Positions 9,907 through 19,100 of a stretch of 20,514 bases of DNA are shown in pieces (positions within the stretch are counted from its first letter, which is position 1; every line of letters begins with the position of its first letter). Below the pieces are notes generated by a model. That model was not told the origin of the DNA, made no database searches, and worked only from the letters and a program-made list of their open reading frames with translations. The DNA comes from Dinochytrium kinnereticum (Eukaryota; Chytridiomycota; Chytridiomycetes; Chytridiales; Chytridiaceae). The DNA lies in contig JADGJT010000305.1 of the NCBI GenBank assembly GCA_027604005.1, positions 7,961-28,474 of the forward strand. Direction: 5' to 3'. The position numbers and the translations under genes were made by a program.

Positions 9907-11374
9907 TCATGCGTTTTCTGGTGTGCAAGCTGCAATGTGACAAGAATTAATATCTCCGTCAACATAAATCCTTTCATCTGCCCTTTGGCGTATGAACCCA
10001 TCTCCACTCCTTCCCATTCCCATCAACGTAACCCCGTGCAGTCTCTGACGATTGTCGATGCAGTAGGTTGAGATCAATGGACGACGAAGACGGCCGGAAG
10101 TGCTGTGAGAGTGGGTATGACTGGGGCTGTGAGGTGAAGGTGAGGGGTGGTGGTGGTGGTGGGGGGAGGAGGTGAGGGAAGAGTGGAGTGGTTTGATTTG
10201 GGGGTGGGAGAGGGAGGTGGTGGGAAGGGATGGTTTTGTGTGATGTTTGGTGGTTGGTTGTTGGTGGTGTTGGGAGGAGGAGGTGAGGGAAGAGTGGAGT
10301 TGTTTGGGTTTGGGGTCGGAAAGAGAGGGGGTAGGAGGGGATGGTTGTGTGGGATGTTTGGTGGTTGGTTGTTGGTGGTGTTGAATGGAGAATTGTTTCA
10401 TCGTGTTGTGAGGGTACGATGGTTGTTGAAAAGAATGTGGTGGATGGTAAGGCGTGGTGGGCCTGTTGAAACGTTGGGATTGGGACTGGGAGTGTGGTTA
10501 CGGGCTTTCAAGAAACAATCGCGTCAGCACCAACGCACTCCAATAATAAAATATATACATAAAAAGACCTCCTCCTACCAACCTGATTTACCTGCACCGT
10601 CACCTCTAAGCCCCTCGCCTCCCTTTCACTAAACTTCTCCAAGACGTTAAAGGCCGTCAGCTTGTTATGGTTGAACGTGGGGTCGGGGTAGGGATCTGGG
10701 GAGTGTGGACTATGAGAGGATCTTGAGGCGGACGGTGACGTGCGCTTGGATGTGATGGGTTGGCCCGTTTGATGGCCGGTTTTTTCGCCGTGTTTTTTGA
10801 GGTCGTGAGGCCTTGTTTTGTTATTATTATTTTTATTATTATTTGGGCGGGTGGGTGGGCGGGGGGCGTTGAATGGTTAGATTGAGGTGGGAGGGAGATT
10901 AAAATGAAACGTGAGTGACTATGATGGAAGAAGGAGAGGTACGGAAATCGAGAAAAAGAAACCTCCAAAAGAAAAGGGACAGGTCGCAAGCAATTAGGAG
11001 AAGAATGAAACTCACCACTTGAACCCCCTCTCACAAACCAAACAAACATTCGGCCAAAGCTGCACATGCGACCTACAATGACTAACAACATGATTCCTCT
11101 TGCTAAACGGTCTCAACCCATGCCGACATCCATACCACCTGCAATAGAGATCAGACGGCTCTCCTCCTCTTCCCAGCTTCCTCTTCACATGAGCTTGGGT
11201 CATGTGATTGTAAAGATTCGTTGCGTTTGGGAAGGATTCGTTGCAGATAACTACTTTGGTCCCGGCGTTCACGGCCGATAGGGTGGGTGCTGGACCTGGG
11301 GGACCTGGGTCGAGAACCCAGGCGCAGCGGTGAATGAGGGACGGGTTCGTGAGGTGGTTTGCGGCATTTGACAT
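9907..11374 (-). CDS. PacC/Rim101-like C2H2 zinc-finger transcription factor, three exons
   Basis: PacC/Rim101 factors are fungal nuclear regulators, classically of ambient-pH responses. Exons are 11374-11016, 10811-10592 and 10485-9907 (385 codons). The start ATG at 11374 has A at -3; the frame runs further upstream but only from a TTG. Three fingers are visible. Finger 1 is C17-x26-C44-x12-H57-x4-H62. Finger 2 has C78-x4-C83 then SKRNHVVSHCRSHV. Finger 3 has C111-x2-C114 then RGFKWPHDLKKH, split by intron 1. The KRxHxxSHxRxHV and FKxPxDLKKH strings match PacC/Rim101. The rest is disordered: Ser/His/Pro-rich, with a 37-codon tandem duplication and His5. The last exon could instead start at 10504, reading another frame to a stop at 9974 (369 codons; see findings). 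A role in pH response is family knowledge, not shown here. Confidence 0.8.
10162..10383 (-). repeat. Two tandem 111-bp units inside the PacC-like C-terminus
   Basis: Copies at 10383-10273 and 10272-10162 (minus strand) each encode 37 residues starting QHHQQPTTKH and ending LHSSLTSS plus S or P. They differ at 13 of 111 positions. The unit length is a multiple of three, so all three frames stay open across both copies. On the plus strand this appears as a G/T-rich tract. Confidence 0.9.
10845..10866 (+). other. G-quadruplex-type motif in intron 1 of the PacC-like gene
   Basis: Four or more runs of at least three G are separated by single bases (GGG-C-GGG-T-GGG-T-GGG-C-GGGGGG). The gene is on the minus strand, so its RNA carries the C-rich complement, about 35 bases upstream of the intron 1 acceptor. 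Confidence 0.7.
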
Positions 11375-12746
11375 TTTTGGTTGTAAGGTGTGGGTGGACC
11401 TTTTCTTTGTTCCTTGTGATGGCTGATGATGCGTTTTATCCAAGCTTGATGTTTAAAAGGTTCAGGAACGCCTGGATCTTTTGTGGACTGACTGTGAGAT
11501 CGAGTGTCGCGTCGGATGTTTTATTATTTTTTTTTTTGTTGTTGTTGTTGTTTTATAGGTTTTGACCTCTTTTTTTGCCCAGGCGGTTTTTGCTGATGCG
11601 GTTTACAAAGCCGATGAGTTATACAATTCCGGGTTGAAGACATGTTTGATGCCTTGCCCAGTGCTGCTGATGTGATTAGTTGGCGACTGAGTGCCTTTTG
11701 ACGCCGTGTTTTTTAGTTGTTTGTGGGGGAGTTGGTGACTGGGACCTTCTTCGTTTAATTGTTTCAGCATCGCCCAGGCAATTTAATTTTCAAAAGTTAC
11801 CTCTGTTTTTTGCTTGTTTGTTCAATCTGGTAATGATTTTTGTTTGGAATCTGCAATTATAAATAACACCATAATAGTTAGTATATTCCCTATTGAATAG
11901 TCCCTGAAAACTATGAGCCTAGCCTTTCTCTTCCAGGCGTTGTGGATTAAACAAAGGAAAGAACCCGTGTGCAGCCAAGTCGTGTTTTATGGATTGTTCC
12001 CTTCCGCGGTTCAGAAGATTCAGTTAGGTGTTGTTTTTTTTTTTGTTTCCTGAAAGGCGCCTTTCATTTGACTCCAGCCCTGTGCTGTTATTAAAAGATG
12101 GGAGGACTCTCTTTGATTCTTTTTTTCTCTCATTTTGCTGTTATTCAATAGATTGATTGGTACCCATGCTTGTCATTATAGAGTTTATTGTTAAGGCATT
12201 TGTTGGGCTGACATGAAGTTTCGCTTGTTTTTCTTCCAAAGAAGCACTCTGAAGATACATGATAACACTGTTTTCACAGGTTTGAATTTATCTCTGAAGT
12301 ACTGAGCCTTGTCAAATGGGTTTGAACCTGTCAGCCAAAAAGCACGTATACCTGTTGTTGTTTTTTGTTTTTTTGACTCGGTTGGGGGGGGGAGGAGGGG
12401 GTTTGAACGTAACCGAGTTGGTGATAGATGTTCTGTTGTGTTGCGGTACGGGTGCGCGATCGTTTTAGTGGATTTCGTCTGTTCCAGGGTCACGTTTTGA
12501 CGGGGCAAGGGTGTCGGTATCTGCTCTGTAATTGGCGACCGTGATGGCCTCAACCACCGAGATTTGCGGTTCGACGTGCCGGGCTTGTTTTCAGCGTCTT
12601 TTTTTTCTTTCTTTTCTTTTTTTGTTTTTTTTTTTTTTTGTGGTGGGGAGGTGGGGGTTTGGTTTTGGCGTAAAGATGCGTGATCGTTATTTTGTTATTT
12701 TGTTTTTTCTTTCGTTCTTTCGTGGAGTCCAACCCACGTTTGTACC
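11375..12746. other. Non-coding, T-rich region upstream of the PacC-like gene
   Basis: Presumed promoter of the PacC-like gene, then about 1 kb of plus-strand T- and GT-rich sequence with homopolymer runs (for example around 11525-11540, 12031-12045 and 12600-12640). ORFs such as minus 12191-12553 and plus 12309-12500 show no recognisable motif. I see no gene here. Confidence 0.5.
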
Positions 12747-13460
12747 TCGCTGACTGCTCCTTTGGCGCTCGCTCTCAACAGGCTCATTGAACGCTCTTTG
12801 CCTGCTATTAACCATCATACGCGACACGCAATGCTGGCGGCTTCTTTGGAGACGTCTTTCATTGGGATTTCGGTTCCGCGACTCAAAAGCTCTGTTTTGT
12901 GGCGACACTGTGGTAAGGTGCGTGAGGGTGGGGATGATTTGTTTGAACGTTACCCTTGTTATGGCTTTGGGTCAGCTCCGTCTCATCCTCCTCTTGACCC
13001 TTTGTCGTCCATGGCCACTCTTTTAGTCGTTGGCTCAACCTCCTTCTTGGTTATCGCTGACTGCTCCTTTGGCGCTCGCTCTCAACAGGCTCATTGAACG
13101 CTCTTTGCGTGCTTTTAACCATCATGCCAACGACCACCCAACCCCACCCCCCACGCGAGACACGCAATGCTGGCGGCTTCTTGAGACGTCTTTCATTGGG
13201 ATTTCGGTTCCGCGACTCAGAAGCTCTGTTTTGTGGCGACACTGTGGTAAGGTGCGTGAGGGTGGGGATGATTTGTTTGAACGTTTCCCTTGTTATGGCT
13301 TTGGGTCAGCTCCGTCTCATCCTCCTCTTGACCCTTTGTCGTCCATGGCCACTCTTTTAGTCGTTGGCTCAACCTCCTTCTTGGTTATCGCTGACTGCTC
13401 CTTTGGCGCTCGCTCTCAACAGGCTCATTGAACGCTCTTTGCCTGCTTTTAACTGTCATG
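12747..13460. repeat. Large direct tandem repeat (units 307 bp and 334 bp plus a partial third)
   Basis: Copy 1 spans 12747-13053 and copy 2 spans 13054-13387. A truncated third copy spans 13388 to about 13460. Each begins TCGCTGACTGCTCCTTTGGC. Outside an indel the copies are nearly identical, with a few substitutions. Copy 2 carries about 29 extra C/A-rich bases after CATCAT and lacks two bases a little further on, a net change of 27. Overlapping ORFs of 111 and 133 codons read the same frame in both copies, but they match no known family and probably exist only because the repeat is open in that frame. Confidence 0.9.
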
Positions 13461-15379
13461 CACACATCCCCACTTCCCCCCCCCTCCCCCCCCGCTCCCG
13501 CAGCGACATGTGAAGACCCTAAAAGGGAGGTTTTCACTGGACGCGTTTCTTTATTCTAGTGTGGATGTGGGAAGGAGGGTTGTGGCATGCGGCAGGTTTT
13601 TGCCACGGAGACAGTGGGGCTTTTGGCTGAGTTCCTCGGAACTCTTGTCTATGGCATCAGACAAGGGATTGATGGGTTTCGTGGAAGGGGTATCTTTTTG
13701 ATTGCTTTTTATGGCATCTGGGTCTGTTGGATTTTTGGAGTTGCCTCTGTGCCAACACTGAACTGAAATGGGACCCTTGCGATGGTATGTCGTGGTGATT
13801 GAGCTGGGTGACGGCTGTGAAGATGAGTGAGGGAGATGCTACCCCTTCGGTGAGGGGAACGGGGTAATGACTTGTCGCTGCAGGCTTCGAGGTACATTTA
13901 CTGTTCATCTTTGACGAGGATCTGACGTGATGTACCGGCTTGGAGGCCACCACTATGTCTTTGGTTGGAAATCCCACTGGAATGGATTTTAGACGACGCT
14001 AACCCCGTTCATGAGACGAGGGTTGGGAGGCTGAATCGTGTCTGGTAGGAAAGAAATCAGGAGGAACTTCCTCACCATGGTTTTTTTTTTTTTTTTTTTC
14101 ATACACTCGTGAGAGCTGGGTGAAGACTGACGTGAAGGTGCAGCATGCATCCTCGGGATGTTTGTAAAAGCATTATTGGTGGTTGGTTGGTGGGGAGGCG
14201 TTTCAGCAAGGGTCTTCTGAATGCCTCTAGTCACCTCTGCGCTGCATGTGTCAGTCTTTGGAACAGCACTGTGTCATGGTAATATTGGAATATTTCTCTG
14301 AAGGCATCTGGTTTCTCATCAATATGTGAATACGATCAAGAAGGCCCGTCCAAAGGAAGTTCAAGCTCAGCGACACGAAGGTCTGTCGGCATGATAATCG
14401 TAAAGCGACACGAAGGTCTGTCGGCATGATAATTTACGGTGACGGTGGAAAAGGTCATCCTTGAGCAGTCTTTTTTTTTTTTCTCCCTGGATCATTGATG
14501 ATCCCCCTTAGTGAACGGTGTTTCTGATCGTCTGAGGTTCCGATGCTCCCAGACCAACTGGATGGATTTCATCCTCGAGGACTTTGCGGCCTAGGGGGTC
14601 TCGTCCAGTGTGATCTATGCGGTGAGTTGAGGCTCTCTGGGTTTTGCCTCTAGACCTTGCCACTACCACTACCAACGCATCATCTTCTGGGCTGCCTGGA
14701 TGCTACCTGTGAGTTTGGACTGGTTTCAGTAACACTCGGAATCGCATCATGCTGGATGTGAAGCTGTGGGATACGTCAACCTGGCGTTGCAGTGTGCCTT
14801 GAAGTCGGCCAAAGAGAAAAAAGAGAAAAAAAAGCTTCATTGATAAAGAAGCATTATTTGAAAGGGAGAACGGGGTTGGTTGTGTTAGAGTGGGTGCTGT
14901 TAGAATCAGGTCAGGAGGAGCGCGTCAAAGTAGAGAGGGGTTAAACTTTTTTAAACATGGTCTTTATTGAACAGTCATTTTTTACATTCCAGCTAGGAGG
15001 AGGTTTCAAGGGAAGCGGGGGAGCTGAGTGTGGCTGGCGGGGAGGAGATGGGGGGGGTTAGAGGGGAGGATACCACCTGTATACCTGCGGCCGGCACTTG
15101 ATAACTGGTGGACTTTGCCAACGAGGGGTGAGGGCAAGCCCTATCTAAAAGTGGTCCTGAAATTGCGGGGGTGTGGCAAGTCAAGAGCGGGTGTGATTTG
15201 ATAAGGGATGTGGGGGGTGGTTGGGATTGTTGGATGGTTGCGATTACGGCAGATGCCGAGCGAGGACGGACGGACGCATCAGTCAGTGGATGTGGAGAGC
15301 TGTCTGTCTGTTCTGTCTTTGAGGGAGGGAGGGAATGTGTGTGTGGTGGGTGGCGGAGGAAGCGGAAGCTCCGACCGAA
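13461..15379. other. Region without a supported gene
   Basis: Mixed sequence with C-runs (13470-13500), a T19 run at 14081-14099 and a 30-bp direct repeat (listed separately). Minus-strand open stretches occur at about 13657-13977, 14508-14706, 14708-14845 and 14993-15355. The last is Ser/Pro/Thr-rich and lies upstream of a minus-strand AATAAA at 14963-14968. None has a convincing start, domain or consistent set of splice junctions. A decayed minus-strand gene is possible but not demonstrated. Confidence 0.4.
14369..14433. repeat. 30-bp direct repeat, two copies with period 35
   Basis: AGCGACACGAAGGTCTGTCG followed by GCATGATAAT occurs at 14369-14398 and again, identically, at 14404-14433, separated by five bases. 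No third copy is seen nearby. The period is not a multiple of three, which argues against a coding repeat. Confidence 0.95.
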
Positions 15380-15936
15380 GGATGAATTATTTATTTAATT
15401 ATTATTATTAATGATAATAATACATGGTTGGTTGTTATTATTATTATTACCTATTTATTATTCATTAATATTCATTGATGAGTGAGAGGAAAGAAGGAAG
15501 GAAAGATGAAGCCCAATATTAATTTATTTTATTTTAATTATTACTGTATTTATGTATTTATTTATTTATTTATTTATGGATGGATGGATGAATGGATGTG
15601 TGTGCTCAGTCAGCTGTATCACACAGGCAGAATGACCTCATTCATTGCAAACATGCACATGCATGCATGGATCCAAGTGATGAGTAAGAAAGAAAGAAAT
15701 CACTAGATCTAATAAAACTATTAATAATAATAAATAAATAAATAATTCAAATGCAGCAATTGCCAATTCCTGTTAAATAATAATAATAATAATGTATTAA
15801 TGATGATATAAGCAAGTAATAATTATTTATTTATTTATTATTCTAAAGAAAGAAAGAATGAAAGAAATAAAAGAAATAAAAGAAAAGAAAAGAAATAAAT
15901 AAATAAACCTTCTGTCGTTGTTGTTGTTGTTGTTGT
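15380..15936. repeat. AT-rich microsatellite cluster
   Basis: A dense set of imperfect short repeats: ATT/AAT runs (about 15396-15475 and 15720-15795), TATT units (about 15555-15577) running straight into GGAT units (to about 15597), GAAA-type A/G runs (about 15845-15900) and a GTT run ending near 15936. No gene is seen. It separates the gene-poor region from the ABCG gene. Confidence 0.85.
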
Positions 15937-16112
15937 CTCCTCATTCAGTTCAACTCTTTATCCATTCACCTTCACTTTACTTTTCTTCACTTCTCTACTC
16001 TACTCTTCTACTCCCTTCTCTACCCTTCTACTCCCTTCTATTCCCTTCTACTCTACCCTCTACTCTACTCTACCCTCTACTCTACTCTACCCTACTCTTT
16101 CTAAAGGACATC
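15937..16112 (+). promoter_or_regulatory. CT-rich block, likely promoter/5'UTR of the ABCG gene
   Basis: An almost pure pyrimidine stretch on the coding strand, with repeated CTACT and CTCTAC units (densest at about 15995-16095), ends directly before the ATG at 16113. Pyrimidine-rich blocks near transcription starts are known in fungal promoters, so this role is an inference from position. The stretch is open in the ABCG frame but contains no ATG in that frame, so it should not be read as a signal peptide. Confidence 0.5.
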
Positions 16113-19100
16113 ATGTCCGCTATCGCTCTCACGGAGGTCTACGACCCTTCCACCGCCCTCTACCCAAACCCTTTCCTCATCAACGGCCGTCCCGTCAGGG
16201 GCAGGCCCTTTGCCCTCATCCCCTTCAGCGACCTCCCGCCGCTCGTTCAAAGCAACAACAACTCCACAACAACCCCTGGTGACTACAACACTCTCCTCTC
16301 TTTCATTCCTTTCTTTCTATCATTCTTTATTGCTTGCTTGAAAAAAAAAACACGAGTGCCCATCTGCTGACCCCTCCCTTGTCATCAAGGCTCAAACTCT
16401 TCTTCTCCTCAAACTCCCGGGTACGGCTGCTTTGTCCAGCCCTTTGCCCCTCTCGGGTTCCCGTTGGCCGTGAATCAGTCCATCAACTGCGATCCGGGAT
16501 TCTGGTGTCCCTATGTCGACCCCACCGTCCCCGCCAGGCAGATGGTCGCCTGTCCGCCCTCTGAGACCTGTGGATCAAGGAGGCTGCTCGGTGCAATGTG
16601 TTTGGTGAGTTTCGCGTCCATTCTTCCCCTTCCTCCTCATCCTGCCTGCCTACGCTTTTGGCCTCTCAGCATGGTGTTTGTCTCCTTATCGTCTCAAACC
16701 CAAACCCCACCTTCTTCCTCTTCCAAGCCTTCCTTCATTTCCTTTCCCCTTTCCTCCTTTTTTTAGTTTGTCAAACTGACCCAAAAAAAAAAACACTCTT
16801 TTTTTAATTTTTTGTCGGTGTGTGTGTGTGTGTGTCTGTCTCTCTTTTGGCTGGCTGCAGCCCCAGGGCCTGTTTGAACCCGTCCCTTGCCCCGCCGGCT
16901 TTTATTGCCCGAACCCGCAAACCCTCAATGTGTGGTGAGTTGAATGAGCCAAAGCTGAAAAAAAGGAATCCCCAAACAACCCACACCCCCAACCGAAACC
17001 GCACCTTATCGAACTAACATAGTGTCACCCCTCCTCCCCCCACACAAACCCCACTTGTTTCCAAAGCCCAAAGGGGTACCAATGCGCGACCGGCACCGTC
17101 ACCCCCATCGCCTGCCAATTCCTGAGTCGGTGCCCTGAAGGAACCATCATCGAGTCCCACATTGGCCTCCTTGGCCTCGTCATCGTCCTCGACCTCCTCC
17201 TCTTTGCCCTCGTCATCGGCAAACGCGTCAAGGAGCTCAAACGCGCCTCACTGCCCCTCTCAAGCCTCATCCCTGCACCCCTCCACCGTTTCCTCTTGCC
17301 CCAAAAAAAAACGCGCGGACGAGGCCCCAACACTCCCTCCCGTGACAAGAAACCCGCGACCGATGTGGAGGACGGGACGGTTGTCGTTGTTGAGGATGAG
17401 AGTGATGCGTTGGGAGGCGCGACCTCGTCGTCGTCTGCTGACCCGAGGACGGAGATGGGGGCCATGGCAAGGGACGATGAGGTGCTGAAACCTCTCATGG
17501 CTTGCTTTCGTAAGGCGTTTGATGGTCAGGAGGGGCTGAAGATGGATTTCAAGTTTGATGGGTTGAGCTTGAGGCTTCCCAATGGGAAGACTATTCTGAA
17601 GGGGGTTACTGGGGAGATTCGGGCTGGAAGGATGACGGCCATCATGGGGCCGTCGGGGGCTGGAAGTGAGTGTTTTTGTTTTTTTTTCTTGCGGTTCTTT
17701 TTTCCATGCAATCTTTCTATCTTTTTCGCTTGCTCTTCTTTCACCCCTTCTTGTTGGTGAATTCCTCACTTTCCCCATCTTCACAATCTTACCATCCGAT
17801 TTGCACCCAAACCTCGTGCACTAACCCTTCACCAACCCTCCAGAAACAACCTTTATGAACGTGCTTATGGGAAAGCTGAACCGCACGGGAGGGCAGCTGG
17901 AGATCAATGGCTCCGTCTCGGAGATTCACAAGTTTAAAAAGATCATTGGATACGTTCCTCAGGAGGACACGATGCTGCGTGAGTTGACTTGCAAAGAGGT
18001 TGTCATGCATTCTGCGAGGTGTCGATTGCCGAGACGGTGGAGCTTGGGGGAGGTTGAGGAGTGTTGTGATGCTGTTTTGGAGGCGTTGGGGTGTGTTTTG
18101 TTTTGTTTTTTGTTTTGTTTTTTTTTTTCGTTTGTTTGTTATTTTTTGTTTTTGGTTTTATTTTGTTACTTTTGTTCTTTTTTGGTTTGGTTGGGGAGGT
18201 TTTCGTGTGCTGACCCCCCCCCCCTTTTTCTTGCTTGTGCAGGCTATCGCATGTGGCTCACACGCAGATTGGAGATGAGTTCAGTCGAGGTGTTTCCGGT
18301 GGACAGAGGAAGCGCGTCAACATTGCCATGGAGCTTGCATCAAGTTAGTGGTTACTTTGGAATCCCCTTTTTCATTTTTCTCTTTCGTTTTCCCCCATCT
18401 TTCTTCATATCAGATTGAAAGGGATGTTGGGGTGGTTTATAGTTGTTTACTTTTCTTCTTATGGACAACCCAAAGCTTTTATCAAAAAGGCAACTCTTTT
18501 AACGAGTCAACTTCTTTCCCCCCCCCTTAAACCACCAGCCCCTCTTGCCATGTTCCTCGACGAGCCGACCTCAGGTTTGGACGCCACCTCCGCTCTCGAC
18601 GTCTCTCAAATCCTTCGCTCAATCTCCCGACTCGGCCTGACCATCATCTCGGTGATCCACCAACCGCGCGTTGAGATCTTCCGATCCTTTGACGACGTCC
18701 TCCTCATCGCTCCAGGCGGCAAGACAGCCTACCTTGGACCCGTGGATCAGGTTCAAGGATACTTTGAGGATCTGTTGAAGGTCAAGTTTGACCCTGAATC
18801 GAACCCGGCTGATCTGTTGATGGATGTGTTGAGCGGGAGAGGCGTTTTGTCCACCGAGGAGATTGTGGGGGCTTGGGAGAAGAGGATTGGTAAAACTGAT
18901 CATCCCTTTGACACGATGCTGTCTCCCCTTCCTGGGGCTAAGCAGGAGGCGGAGGAGGAGGATGCCGTCACTGATGGGTCGTCCAAATCCCCACCCACTC
19001 CAACCCCCTCCTCGACCCCGTCCACCCTCCACACCCCAAGCCAACCCCTGACGCCCCTCCTCTCGATCACCCAAAACCGGACGGCAAGCTTCACCCTGCA

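Noticed and set aside
10130..10500. Plus-strand Gly/Val-rich ORF in the G/T-rich tract
   Set aside because: It is the antisense shadow of the PacC-like last exon.
12309..12330. tRNA B-box-like sequence (GGTTCAAACCC on the minus strand)
   Set aside because: The flanking bases do not form a T-stem, and no D-arm or acceptor stem is seen.
12762..13431. Overlapping 111- and 133-codon ORFs in the tandem repeat
   Set aside because: They exist only because the repeat unit lacks a stop in that frame. There is no domain, no upstream exon, and the substitutions between copies change residues.
14081..14099. T19 run as the tail of a minus-strand retro-insertion
   Set aside because: No target-site duplication or reverse-transcriptase-like frame is visible beside it; similar T-runs occur throughout the window.
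15918..16112. Leucine-rich N-terminal extension of the ABCG protein resembling a signal peptide
   Set aside because: It is the translation of a CT repeat and has no ATG in frame.
16816..16834. GT dinucleotide runs here and at about 19470-19490
   Set aside because: They are intronic simple repeats in the ABCG gene with no evidence of function.
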